DNA of 64,000 nucleotides, taken from JAIQFR01 sp041494445. Lineage in GTDB: Bacteria; Acidobacteriota; Polarisedimenticolia; Polarisedimenticolales; JAIQFR01. The translations under genes and the position numbers were made by a program. This document shows, piece after piece, positions 40,963 to 49,943 of the stretch; the stretch's first letter is position 1; the number at the start of each line of letters is the position of its first letter. The notes below the pieces were generated by a model, which made no database searches, had not been told where the DNA came from, and saw nothing but the letters and a program-made list of their open reading frames with translations. The stretch is taken from contig JBGQAU010000003.1 of assembly GCA_041494445.1 (NCBI GenBank), forward strand, positions 1 to 64,000, written 5' to 3'.

Positions 40963-42048
40963 TCAGTACCGGTCCTCGTCCCCCTTGGGCGCGTTCGGGA
41001 GCACGGGCCACGTCGTTCCGTTGATCGTCATCCCGCCGTGGGAGAACACCCCCGACCGGCGGATGAAGGCCGCCGGGAAGTCGAGGGACGGCTCCGACGC
41101 CTCGTCGAGAGCCGCGCGGTGCTCGGGCGAGAGCGTGAGGTCGAGCGCGGCCAGGTTCTCTTCGAGCTGCGCGGCGCTCTTCGCGCCGAGGATCGTCGAG
41201 GCGACTCCCGGGCGGCCCTGCACCCACGCGAGCGCCACCTGCGCGGGCTTCGCCCCGGCCTCCTTCGCGACGCGCTTCACGACGTCGAGCACCGAGAAGG
41301 CGCGGTCGTCGAGCGAGGACAGCACCCAGTCTCCCCTTCCGGGAGGCGTCTTCTTCACGCTCTCCCGCGTGTGCTTGCCCGTCAACACGCCGAAGCGGAG
41401 CGGGGACCACGGGGTCACGCCGAGGCCCATCTCGAGCGCCATCGGGATCAGCTCCCCCTCGACCGTGCGCTCGAGAAGCGAGTACTCGATCTGGAGCGCG
41501 ATGACGGGACTCCATCCACGGAATCGCGCCGTCACCTGGGCCTCGGCCACCTTCCAGGCCGGCGTATCGGAGAAGCCGACGTAGCGCACTTTGCCGGACG
41601 CGACGAGATCGTCGAGCGCCCGCACCGACTCGTCGATCGGCGTGATCGGGTCCCAGCAGTGCATCCAGTAGAGGTCTATGTAATCGGTCTTGAGGCGCCG
41701 GAGCGAGTCCTCGCACGAGGCGGCGATGCACTTGCGGCTCGTGCCGCCCGCGTTCGGATCGCCGGGGAAGAGGTTCCCGAAGAACTTCGTCGCGATCACC
41801 ATACGGCGGCGCTTCGACGGAACGCTCCCGAGGTGCTCGCCGAGGATCGTCTCGGAGTGGCCCTTCGTGTACATGTTCGCCGTGTCGATGAAGTTCCCGC
41901 CGGCGTCGAGGTAGCGGTCGATCATGGCCTTCGACTCCGCCACGCTCGCGCCCCAGCCCCAGTCGTCCCCGAAGGTCATCGCGCCGAGGCAGAAGGGGCT
42001 CACACAGAGTCCCGAGCGTCCGAGGGTCACGTAGTGGTCGAGCGGCAT
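40963..42048 (-). CDS. Aldo/keto reductase
   Basis: A 361-residue NADPH-dependent oxidoreductase in the TIM-barrel aldo/keto reductase family. DTANMYTKGHSE contains the catalytic Asp and Tyr, the Lys is in VIATKFFGNLF, and the His is near YIDLYWMHCWDP. TILGAKSAAQLEENLAAL is the cofactor-binding C-terminal motif. ATG 42048 follows GGAGGAG. The physiological substrate is not clear. Confidence 0.92.
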   Translation of the reverse strand: MPLDHYVTLGRSGLCVSPFCLGAMTFGDDWGWGASVAESKAMIDRYLDAGGNFIDTANMYTKGHSETILGEHLGSVPSKRRRMVIATKFFGNLFPGDPNAGGTSRKCIAASCEDSLRRLKTDYIDLYWMHCWDPITPIDESVRALDDLVASGKVRYVGFSDTPAWKVAEAQVTARFRGWSPVIALQIEYSLLERTVEGELIPMALEMGLGVTPWSPLRFGVLTGKHTRESVKKTPPGRGDWVLSSLDDRAFSVLDVVKRVAKEAGAKPAQVALAWVQGRPGVASTILGAKSAAQLEENLAALDLTLSPEHRAALDEASEPSLDFPAAFIRRSGVFSHGGMTINGTTWPVLPNAPKGDEDRY

Positions 42049-42171
42049 GGTGGCTCCTCCCGAAAGACTGCCAGTCTACCCGGGAAACCCCGTACGGCAA
42101 GGTCCAAGAGGTTCTCGATAGGGACAGCCAGGCCCTGAGGTATCGTAGTCACCGAGGAGCGCGTGTAGAGC

Positions 42172-43689
42172 GTGACGACGAGCGCCGAGACAACCCCGGC
42201 GGTGCCACCGCCGGGAACGCCGTTCGACGGCCGCGGCAAGCGGATCGGCATCTTCGTCGTCGCGTACAACGCAGAGAGCCAGATCGAAAAGACCCTCGCG
42301 CGCATTCCGGAGGACATCTGGCGTGCGATCGAAGTGCTCTGGGTGGTCGACGACTGCAGCCACGATGAGACCGTCGAGAAGGCCCTTTCGTTCGGCCGGT
42401 GGCGGGAGAAGATCGTCGTGCTCCGCAACCGCGTGCGCCAGCAGTACGGCGGCGATCAGAAAATCGGCTGTCAGTATGCCCTCGACCACGGGCTGGACGT
42501 GGTGGTCACGCTGCATGCGGACGGCAAGTATGCACCGGAGCGATTGGCGGACCTCCTCTCTCCTGCGGTGGCCGGGCAGGCCCGCGTGGTCGTGGGCTCC
42601 CGCATGTTGAAGAGGGGCGATGCCGTGCGGGGCGGCATGCCGCGCTACAAGTACCTTGGCAACATGGTCCTCACGAAGATCCAGAACTCGCTCAGCGGGC
42701 TTTCGCTGACGGAGTTCCACTCCGGCTACCGGGCCTACAGTGCGGCCTTCCTGGCGGATGTCCCGTTCTGGGAGAATTCGGACGACTGGCACTTCGACTC
42801 CCAAGTCCTCCTTCAGGCGGCGCAGACCGGCGAGAAGATCGTCGAGGTCCCGATACCGACGTACTACGGCGACGAGATCTCCCGCGTGAATGGGGTGGTC
42901 TACGGCTTCCACTGCGTTGCGACCTCCGTCGGGTACTTCCTGCAACGGAAGGGGATCCTGTACTCGCGGAAGTTCGACGTCGCCCTTCGGGGTCGCCACT
43001 ACTTCGAGAAGTTCAACGACCCCGCCTCCAGTCACTCTCTGATTCTCGAGCGGCTCGGGCGCGAAGGCCTGGCCGGGAAGCGGGTTCTCGAGCTGGGTGT
43101 GGGCGACGCATCGCTCACGAAGAGAATGGCGGAGATGGGAGCCCTGGTGGACGGGGTGGAAATCGATTCTCGGGCGGCGGGCCTCGCGGGCCCCTTCTGC
43201 AAGAACGTCTATGTCGGCGATTTGGATGCGATCGAGACGATTCTGCCCGACGCCGAATACGACATCGTCGTCGCGGCGGATGTGCTGGAGCACGTCAAGG
43301 ATCCGGAGTTCGTGCTGTCGAAGCTCAAGAAGTACCTGAAGCGCGGGGGGCCTCTTGTGGTCTCGCTGCCGAACGTGGCGAATTTCTACGTGCGCTTCAG
43401 CCTGCTGATCGGCCGGTTCCCCTACTACCGAAAGGGGCTCTTGGACCGGACTCACCTGCACTTCTTCACGCTCCGGTCAGCGGAGAGGATGCTGTGGAAG
43501 ACGGGCTGGTTGGTCGAGGAGAGGGCGGTTTCAGCCATTCCGCTTCCGGTCGTGTTCCCGTTTGTCGTGAAGCCTCCCTTTCATGTTGCGCTCCGGGCCT
43601 TTCATGGGCTGACGCGTCTCATGAAGGGCCTCCTGGCCTACCAGGGAATCTATTTCTGCCGGAACCCGAACAAGTCCGACTTGCTGTGA
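42172..43689 (+). CDS. Glycosyltransferase family 2 fused to a SAM-dependent methyltransferase
   Basis: A 505-residue two-domain protein. Residues ~23-260 are a GT-A glycosyltransferase resembling dolichyl-phosphate mannose synthase types (GIFVVAYNAESQIEKTL, VVDDCSHDETVE, TLHADGKYAPERLADL, VVGSRM). Residues ~300-430 are a class I methyltransferase (KRVLELGVGDASLTKRMAEM, IVVAADVLEHVKDPEFVL, VVSLPNVANFYVRF). It may build and methylate a surface glycan. GTG 42172 has only a distant GAGGAG site. A prepilin gene follows on the same strand. Confidence 0.85.
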   Translation: MTTSAETTPAVPPPGTPFDGRGKRIGIFVVAYNAESQIEKTLARIPEDIWRAIEVLWVVDDCSHDETVEKALSFGRWREKIVVLRNRVRQQYGGDQKIGCQYALDHGLDVVVTLHADGKYAPERLADLLSPAVAGQARVVVGSRMLKRGDAVRGGMPRYKYLGNMVLTKIQNSLSGLSLTEFHSGYRAYSAAFLADVPFWENSDDWHFDSQVLLQAAQTGEKIVEVPIPTYYGDEISRVNGVVYGFHCVATSVGYFLQRKGILYSRKFDVALRGRHYFEKFNDPASSHSLILERLGREGLAGKRVLELGVGDASLTKRMAEMGALVDGVEIDSRAAGLAGPFCKNVYVGDLDAIETILPDAEYDIVVAADVLEHVKDPEFVLSKLKKYLKRGGPLVVSLPNVANFYVRFSLLIGRFPYYRKGLLDRTHLHFFTLRSAERMLWKTGWLVEERAVSAIPLPVVFPFVVKPPFHVALRAFHGLTRLMKGLLAYQGIYFCRNPNKSDLL

Positions 43690-43804
43690 GGTGCGGCCGC
43701 GTCGTTCGGGGTGGGGCGGCATCGACCTGGGCCGCGCGATAGGGCGGGTGGCACGGGACGGCGAGCGGACCATATTTTCTCATAGCGAAGGAGGTCGACG
43801 CATC

Positions 43805-44257
43805 ATGAGGCGGAGCACCGGGGGCTTCACCCTGATCGAGTTGCTGATCGTCGTGGCGATCATAGGCATCATCGCGGCCATCGCCATCCCGAACCTGCTG
43901 AACGCGATCGATCGCGCCAAGCAGAAGAGGTCCATGGTGGACATCCGCTCGATCGGCACGGCCGTGGAATCGTACGCCGTCGAGTTCAACTACTACCCCA
44001 CCGCGGGCGACATCGGAACGCTGGCGACCCCGGCGACCAACGTGGTGCCGGCGTACATCAAGCTCGTTCCGATGCAGGGCGCCTGGCAGCACGACTTCTA
44101 CGTCAGTTCGGCCACCAACGGCTTCACGATCGCTTCCGGCGGCAAGGACGGCGGCGGCCTGACGGGTGTCCAGTGGGGCGCGTTCCAGGGTTTCGACAAG
44201 CCGATCGTGCTCATCGGCGGGCAATTCGCGGCCTGGCCCGAGGGCGTCCAGCAGTGA
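43805..44257 (+). CDS. Type IV prepilin / type II secretion pseudopilin
   Basis: A 150-residue prepilin with a short basic leader cut at G-F (STGGFTLIELLIVVAIIGII), Glu at mature position 5 and a long N-terminal helix. The C-terminal globular part (YAVEFNYYPTAGDIGTL, GAWQHDFYVSSATNGFTIAS) is GspG-like. ATG 43805 has AAGGAGG about 10 nt upstream. No assembly, ATPase or peptidase genes are nearby, so it must use machinery encoded elsewhere. Confidence 0.9.
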   Translation: MRRSTGGFTLIELLIVVAIIGIIAAIAIPNLLNAIDRAKQKRSMVDIRSIGTAVESYAVEFNYYPTAGDIGTLATPATNVVPAYIKLVPMQGAWQHDFYVSSATNGFTIASGGKDGGGLTGVQWGAFQGFDKPIVLIGGQFAAWPEGVQQ

Positions 44258-44309
44258 ACGATCCGGCCGGGCGGGTAGGAGACGGTCTCGCTCCCGGCGC
44301 TCGGCGAAA

Positions 44310-44873
44310 CTACGGCCGTTCCCTCCACGGCCTCGACAGCGCCGACGCGGCTTCCGCCAGCGCGGAGTGCTCCGGCGCCAGCGGGACGATGTCCACGAGC
44401 TTCAGCCTGGAGACGTCCCAGAAACCGAAGGAGCCCCAGCGGGAATCGTAGTGGCTCCACCAGCGGATCCCGGCCCACCGCTTTTCCCGGTAGACCCGGA
44501 GAGCCCAGCTCTGGGTCACGGCGCGGTCGCGCGCCACGACCGCGGACGGGCGGAGCTCCCGTTCGACGAGACGTCGGGCATCGTCGAGATCCAGGGTCTC
44601 GATCCTGGCCACGTCGAACGTCGCCAGGGCCCGGACGCTTCCCGGGAGATCGGGCCGGCCCAGGAGGAGCATCGGCGTCCAGACGGCGTGGTTGCCGAAC
44701 GCCTCGGCAACGGCCCCCGCAGCGGCGTCGGACACGTAAAGGACCGCGTAGTGCTCGGGGTTGTCCACCCTGCCCGCGCCCTGCCGGCTCGCTCGGTGGA
44801 GCGGGTGCCCGGCCGCGCCCGCCCGGGCGCCGGCCAGCCACGGGAGCACCCTGTAGAGCCTAGGCGTAGGCAC
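44310..44873 (-). CDS. RES-domain toxin
   Basis: A 187-residue RES-family protein, whose known members degrade NAD. Conserved features are LYRVLPW at the start, NPEHYAVLYVSDAAAGAVAE, and GIRWWSHYDSRWGSFGFWD. GTG 44873 lies inside the end of the antitoxin gene (14-nt overlap), giving the usual antitoxin-first order of Xre-RES modules. Overproduction of free toxin would deplete NAD and halt growth. Confidence 0.88.
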   Translation of the reverse strand: MPTPRLYRVLPWLAGARAGAAGHPLHRASRQGAGRVDNPEHYAVLYVSDAAAGAVAEAFGNHAVWTPMLLLGRPDLPGSVRALATFDVARIETLDLDDARRLVERELRPSAVVARDRAVTQSWALRVYREKRWAGIRWWSHYDSRWGSFGFWDVSRLKLVDIVPLAPEHSALAEAASALSRPWRERP

Positions 44874-45273
44874 CCTCGGCCTCGGCGTCTATCGCCTCGA
44901 CCACCGGCCCGGCCCCGCGCAGGCTCAACACGTCCACGGGGCGCGAGCCGAGATGTGCGTTGTGCGAGGTGAGCCAGATCTCGGCCTGCTCGCGCGGATA
45001 GAGCTGGAGGAGCCGGGCGATCACGTAGTCCAGGTCCAGAAGGCGCCGCTGGTTCTCGGCGCTGATCCTCTCCTCGCCGGACTTCCAGCGCGACGGCTGC
45101 GAAGCGCTGACGTCGAGAAGGCCCGCCAGCCGGTTGTTCCCCAACTCCCGGATCAGGCCGGCGAGCCGTGCGGCGAGCAGCCATTCCACCGGGCCGGTCT
45201 CGGAGACCCGTCGCGCTCTCCCGGAACCGGTCGGGTGGTAGGTGGTTCGGGATCGATTCCTCCGGGTCGGCAT
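44860..45273 (-). CDS. Xre/MbcA/ParS-type antitoxin
   Basis: A 137-residue antitoxin with an HTH-like region (LAGLLDVSASQPSRWKSGEE) and a C-terminal DUF2384-type toxin-binding segment (HLGSRPVDVLSLRGAGPVVE). ATG 45273 has GAGGAGG with 5-6 nt spacing. It should bind and block the RES toxin and repress its own promoter through the palindrome around the -10 box. Confidence 0.88.
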   Translation of the reverse strand: MPTRRNRSRTTYHPTGSGRARRVSETGPVEWLLAARLAGLIRELGNNRLAGLLDVSASQPSRWKSGEERISAENQRRLLDLDYVIARLLQLYPREQAEIWLTSHNAHLGSRPVDVLSLRGAGPVVEAIDAEAEGAYA

Positions 45274-45289
45274 CGGCACCTCCTCTCGG

Positions 45290-45326
45290 TACCCAACATA
45301 ATACGTTGGGTATTCTGTCGAGTCAA
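45290..45326 (-). promoter_or_regulatory. Promoter and operator of the Xre-RES module
   Basis: On the minus strand TTGACT (45326-45321) and TATTAT (45303-45298) are 17 bp apart. The -10 box is centred in a perfect inverted repeat TACCCAAC-N7-GTTGGGTA (45290-45312), so a bound antitoxin dimer would cover the -10 element. The antitoxin ATG is 17 bp past the palindrome. Confidence 0.7.
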
Positions 45327-45415
45327 GCGGCGCGCTCGGGGCGCGCGTAACTCCTGGGGCCTCCCGCCGTAAACTGCCCCGGGGAACGTTCATCCCACGG
45401 AGGCGACGCTCGGCC

Positions 45416-48400
45416 ATGAAAACCGCTCACCACTCGATCCCGACGGCCATCCTCGTTCTCGTTCTCGCGGCGACCGCTCCCGCGTTCGCGACCGACCCGG
45501 TGCACGACGCGAGGCTCCTGCGCTTCCCCGACATCCACGGGGACACCGTGGTGTTCTCCCACGGCGGAGACCTGTGGTCCGTGCCGACCGGAGGGGGCGT
45601 CGCGACCCGCCTGACCACGGGCGACGGTCTCGAGGTGTTCCCGCGATTCTCCCCCGACGGGAAATGGATCGCGTTCACCGGCCAGTACGACGGCTCCTCG
45701 GACGTTTACGTGATGCCGGCGACGGGAGGCGAGCCCCGGAGGCTCACCTGGTACCCGGCGGAGAACGCGTCGGAGCGGATGGGCTACGACAACATGGTGA
45801 TCGGCTGGACTCCCGACGGGAAGATCCTGTTCCGGTCCCTGCGCGGCCCGATCGGCGGGTTCGTCGGTGTGCCGTACGTGGTGAGCCCCGAGGGCGGGCC
45901 GGAGGAGCGGTTCCCGCTCCCGGAGTCGGGGATCATCTCGTTCGCCCCCGACGGGAAGCGGATCGCCTACACCCGGATCTTCCGGGATTTCCGGACGTGG
46001 AAGCGGTACGCGGGCGGGATGGCGCAGGACGTGTGGATCTACGACCTCGAGAAGAAAGCCCTCGATCGGGTCACTGACTGGGAGGGGACCGACACGCAGC
46101 CGATGTGGATCGGCGACTCGATCTACTTCCTGTCGGACCGCGAGGACTGGAAGCTCAACCTCTGGCGGTACGACCTCGCCTCGAGAAAGACCTCCCGCGT
46201 CACGGACTTCAAGGAGTACGACGTCAAGTGGCCGCACTCCGGAAGCGGGAAGATCGTGTTCGAGAACGGCGGCTGGCTCTACCTCCTCGATCCCGCCGCC
46301 GGCAAGCCGCTCAGGATCCCCGTGGACCTGCCCGACGACCGGAAGCTGGCGCGGCCTCACTGGGTGGACGTCTCGAACCGGATCACCGATTTCGCCCTGG
46401 CCCCCGGCGGCAAGCGCGCGGTCTTCGCCGCGCGCGGCGACGTGTTCACGCTCCCGGCCGAGCACGGGAACACACGCAACGTCACCGCGACGGCGGGGGT
46501 GCGTGAGAAGAGCGCCGTCTGGTCCCCCGACGGAAAGTGGATCGCGTACGTATCCGACGCGACCGGCGAGGACGAGATCTACGTGGTCCCGCAGGACGGG
46601 AAGGGAAAGCCCGTCCAGGTGACGACCGGATCGGACTCCCTGCATTACGATCCCGTGTGGTCCCCCGACTCGAAGAAGGTCGCCTGGTCCGACCGCGCCA
46701 TGCGCCTTTGGTACGTGGACATCGCGGAGAAGAGGCCGGTCCAGGCGGACAAGGCGGACGTCTTCGAGATCAACGAGTACGCCTGGTCGCCGGACTCGAA
46801 GTGGATCGCGTACTCGAAGGTGCAGAACAACGACCTGCCGGCGGTCTTCCTCTATTCGATCGAGTCGCGGACGATCACCCAGGCCACGAGCGGCTTCTGC
46901 CGCAGCTACGGCCCGCAGTTCGACCCCGACGGGAAGTACCTCTTCGCGCTGTCCGACCGCGACGTGAACCCGGTCGTCGGGAACTTCGAGGCCTCGTTCA
47001 CGGTGACCTCGCCGACCCGTCCCTACGCGATCGTGCTCCGATCCCACCTCCCGTCGCCGTTCGCGCCGCGCAGCGACGAGGCAAAGCTCGAGGGCGAGGA
47101 GAAGACCGAGAAGCCGGCCGACAAGGACGGCGCGAAGGCCGGGGCGGCGAAGGACGAGAAGGAGAAGGACAAGGATAAGAAGGAGCCGTTCCGGATCGAC
47201 CTCGCCGGGATCCAGGATCGGATCGTCCCGTTCCCGGTCGCTCCGGGCGAATACCGCGGCCTGCGCGCGGCGAAGGACCGGCTCTTCTACCTGGCGGCGC
47301 CGGTCCGCGCCCTCACCGGTCCGCCTGCCGGGGCGAAGCCCCGCCTCGTCATGTACGACCTCGACAAGCGGAAGGAGCAGACGATCCTCGATCCGGTGGA
47401 CAACTACGACCTCTCCCCCGACGGGAGCCGCATCGTTTACCGGAGCGAGAAGACCTACGGGATCGTGGACGCGAAGGAGGGCGCGAAGGTCGGCGACGGC
47501 AAGCTCGACCTCTCCGACCTCCGCATGGAGCTCGACCCCGAGGCCGAGTGGCGCCAGATCTTCGCGGAAGCGTGGCGCCTCGAGCGCGACTTCTTCTACC
47601 TCCCGGACATGGGGAAGATCGACTGGCCGCAGATGAAGCGGCGCTACGAGCCGCTCCTCCCCTACGTGAGCCACCGGGCCGACCTGACCTACGTGATCGG
47701 CGAAATGATCGGAGAGCTCGAGAGCGGGCACGCGTACACGGGCGGCGGCGACGCGCCGCGTCCCGAGAAGGTCCCGGTGGGAGCGCTCGGTGCCGACCTC
47801 GAGCCGGACCCGAAGGCCGGCCTCTGGCGGATCGCGCGGATCCTCGATGGGCGGCCCTGGATCGAGAGCCGCCGCTCGCCGCTCGCCGAGCCGGGCATCC
47901 GCGTCGCCGCGGGCGACTACCTCCTGGCCGTGAACGGAAAGGACCTCGCGGCGTCCGACGATCCGTATCGTCTCCTCGTCGAGACCCCGGGACACACGGT
48001 CACGCTCCTCGTCAACTCCAAGCCGTCCCGTGATGGAGCCCGCGAGGTGACGGTGGGGCCGCTCGGCGACGAGCAGGATCTCCGGTACATCGACTGGGTG
48101 GAATCGAACCGCAAGAAGGTCGAGCAGGCCACCGGAGGAAGGGTCGGGTACGTCCACATCCCGAACATGGGCGCCGAGGGGCTTCAGGAGTTCATCCGGC
48201 AGTACTTCCCGCAGATCCGGAAAGAGGGGCTCGTCGTCGACGCCCGGTACAACGGCGGCGGGTTCGTCTCGCAGATGGTCCTGGAGCGCCTGCGCCGCGT
48301 GGTCATGGGGATGGGCGGCCCGCGCGGCGGACGGCCGGGCACCTTCCCCGACGCCGCGTTCAACGGCCCGATGGTCTGCCTGCTCAACATGTACTCGGCC

Positions 48401-48775
48401 TCGGACGGGGACATCTTCCCGTACTACTTCCGCGAGTACGGCCTCGGACCGCTGATCGGCACCCGCTCTTGGGGAGGCGTGATCGGCATCCGCGGACTCG
48501 GCCCGAACCTCGTGGACGGGGGGTACGTCACCATGCCCGAGTTCAGCTCGTACAACCTGAAGAGCCAGTGGATCATGGAGAACCACGGCGTCGATCCGGA
48601 CATCGTTGTGGACAACCTCCCGCAGGACGAGATGGCCGGAAAGGACGCGCAGCTCGAGCGCGCCATCCAGGAAGTGATGAAGCGCGTCGAGGAGAGGAAG
48701 CCCACGTGGCCGCCTCCACCGCCCTCGCGCGACCTCCGCGACCCGGACGCGACGGAGGGGGTGGAGAGGAGATAG
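45416..48775 (+). CDS. Tricorn-like S41 peptidase
   Basis: A 1119-residue secreted protease with a signal peptide (AILVLVLAATAPAFA). It contains two beta-propeller regions (residues ~35-345 and ~350-650, with repeated WSPDGKWIAY-type blades), a Lys/Glu-rich linker (~555-590), a helical core domain, a PDZ domain (~785-870) and an S41 catalytic domain. Catalytic candidates are H772 (ESGHAYTGG) and S996 (SASDGD). Tricorn-like enzymes trim peptides to short products. Unlike archaeal Tricorn it is exported. It is divergent from the toxin-antitoxin module. Confidence 0.92.
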   Translation: MKTAHHSIPTAILVLVLAATAPAFATDPVHDARLLRFPDIHGDTVVFSHGGDLWSVPTGGGVATRLTTGDGLEVFPRFSPDGKWIAFTGQYDGSSDVYVMPATGGEPRRLTWYPAENASERMGYDNMVIGWTPDGKILFRSLRGPIGGFVGVPYVVSPEGGPEERFPLPESGIISFAPDGKRIAYTRIFRDFRTWKRYAGGMAQDVWIYDLEKKALDRVTDWEGTDTQPMWIGDSIYFLSDREDWKLNLWRYDLASRKTSRVTDFKEYDVKWPHSGSGKIVFENGGWLYLLDPAAGKPLRIPVDLPDDRKLARPHWVDVSNRITDFALAPGGKRAVFAARGDVFTLPAEHGNTRNVTATAGVREKSAVWSPDGKWIAYVSDATGEDEIYVVPQDGKGKPVQVTTGSDSLHYDPVWSPDSKKVAWSDRAMRLWYVDIAEKRPVQADKADVFEINEYAWSPDSKWIAYSKVQNNDLPAVFLYSIESRTITQATSGFCRSYGPQFDPDGKYLFALSDRDVNPVVGNFEASFTVTSPTRPYAIVLRSHLPSPFAPRSDEAKLEGEEKTEKPADKDGAKAGAAKDEKEKDKDKKEPFRIDLAGIQDRIVPFPVAPGEYRGLRAAKDRLFYLAAPVRALTGPPAGAKPRLVMYDLDKRKEQTILDPVDNYDLSPDGSRIVYRSEKTYGIVDAKEGAKVGDGKLDLSDLRMELDPEAEWRQIFAEAWRLERDFFYLPDMGKIDWPQMKRRYEPLLPYVSHRADLTYVIGEMIGELESGHAYTGGGDAPRPEKVPVGALGADLEPDPKAGLWRIARILDGRPWIESRRSPLAEPGIRVAAGDYLLAVNGKDLAASDDPYRLLVETPGHTVTLLVNSKPSRDGAREVTVGPLGDEQDLRYIDWVESNRKKVEQATGGRVGYVHIPNMGAEGLQEFIRQYFPQIRKEGLVVDARYNGGGFVSQMVLERLRRVVMGMGGPRGGRPGTFPDAAFNGPMVCLLNMYSASDGDIFPYYFREYGLGPLIGTRSWGGVIGIRGLGPNLVDGGYVTMPEFSSYNLKSQWIMENHGVDPDIVVDNLPQDEMAGKDAQLERAIQEVMKRVEERKPTWPPPPPSRDLRDPDATEGVERR

Positions 48776-48915
48776 CGTCCGATTGACGGTTGACCTCCTC
48801 GCGCCTCATGTGTTACGAAGCACCCAGGCATTGCCGGGGAACGGCTGGTTGTTCCCCGGACGCGGAGGCCATCGTGATCGTCGCAAGCCTCGACCGCCGA
48901 AAAGGGGGTAGAGCA

Positions 48916-49212
48916 ATGCATCGTCGCGCCGCAGTCGTCTTCGTTCTGGCCGCCCTGGTTCTGCTGATGCCCTCGTGCAGGAAGCTCTCGGCACTCGCGC
49001 CCACCACGGGGGAAAGCCTCGTCGCCTTGCCCCTGGCGAGCACCAACTCGATCCCCCCGGAGTGGGGGACCCTGGTCTCGGTGACGAGCGCAAGCGCGTA
49101 TCCGCCACTGGTCCAGCTCTGGCTGCAGGACCGTGACGGAACGCTCCGGATGCTGGTCCTCGATCTCTCCACCGCCCGCTTCGTCAACGCAAAGCTGATC
49201 CCGCGGCGCTAG
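48916..49212 (+). CDS. Small predicted lipoprotein
   Basis: A 98-residue protein with a signal sequence and lipobox-like LMPSC (C21), so probably lipid-anchored. The mature part (SLVALPLASTNSIPPEWGTL, LVQLWLQDRDGTLRMLVLDL) looks like a small beta domain. ATG 48916 follows GGGGGTAGAGC. No family recognised. Confidence 0.6.
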   Translation: MHRRAAVVFVLAALVLLMPSCRKLSALAPTTGESLVALPLASTNSIPPEWGTLVSVTSASAYPPLVQLWLQDRDGTLRMLVLDLSTARFVNAKLIPRR

Positions 49213-49312
49213 CCCGCCCCTTCGGACCGCGGCGCCCGGCGCGCTTTTCGGGTCCCATCGGGAGGACGTTCATTCCGCAGCGCTCAATACGAATTGGGAG
49301 GAGGGCAAGGAC

Positions 49313-49543
49313 GTGAGCAAGATCACAAGCCTGATCAACCGCACGCTCTTCGTGCTGTCGTTCGTCCTGGCGGCGATCGCCGTCCTGGAGAAGATCGTCA
49401 ACCTGGCCGGCTACACGATCGTTCGGGAAGCTTACAGCCCGGCTCGCCTCCTGGAGGTCTCGGTCGTCGGCCTGGTGTTCGTCATCACGCTGCTGCTCCG
49501 CGAGATCCGGCACGAGCTGGAGGGCAAGAGCGGCACTCCGTAG
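49313..49543 (+). CDS. Small two-helix membrane protein
   Basis: A 76-residue protein with two predicted membrane helices (TLFVLSFVLAAIAVLEKIV and LLEVSVVGLVFVITLLLREI) and a charged C-terminus. GTG 49313 is preceded by a strong GGGAGGAGGG site. Not assigned to a named family. It follows the small lipoprotein gene by 100 bp. Confidence 0.65.
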   Translation: MSKITSLINRTLFVLSFVLAAIAVLEKIVNLAGYTIVREAYSPARLLEVSVVGLVFVITLLLREIRHELEGKSGTP

Positions 49544-49943
49544 CCCGCGCCCATCGCGGAATTCCGGTGCGCCGCCTCCAGTGCATCCAAAGATCGCGCC
49601 GCGGTTCGTGGAGACACGCCCGCCGGCGTTGATTCAATATTTCGGATTCACTCCGGCACCTTGGATGCGGTTCATGTCGCCCGAGTCGCCGCCAAATTGG
49701 CACGCATGCCACAAGTCATTGCAATGGAGCAGCTTAGCGATGGAGAGTACGCCGAGTGACGAATGGCGTCATCCTTGCTCGTTTCCGCGCTCTGTGTGCG
49801 GAGGATACTCTTGCCAGCACGCAACACGGCGTCTCCGAAGTGTTTCCCGGACGTTCGAGGGGGCGTTGCGTCTCCGGTAACCCGTTTCGCATGGACAAGA
49901 CGCGCATGGTAGTGCAGCGATCAAGAAAAAGGGAGGAGGAGGA
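49544..49943. other. 400-bp upstream region of an outer-membrane barrel gene
   Basis: No gene is supported here. The only notable element is a palindromic TGGCA-CGCA-TGCCA at about 49696-49711, followed by TCATTGCAATGG. It resembles the -24 half of a sigma-54 promoter but lacks a correctly spaced -12 GC. A moderately AT-rich patch (GATTCAATATTTCGG) lies near 49630. Confidence 0.35.

Noticed and set aside
43745..43775. Sigma-54 promoter for the prepilin gene
   Set aside because: TGGCAC is followed by GC at 9 instead of 10 intervening bases, and the TTGC part is absent.
45323..48586. 1087-codon minus-strand frame opposite the Tricorn-like gene
   Set aside because: Low-complexity antisense translation; the plus strand has a complete signal peptide, PDZ and catalytic motifs.
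49690..49725. Sigma-54 promoter for the outer-membrane barrel gene
   Set aside because: A TGGCAC is present but the -12 GC is missing or one base off in spacing.
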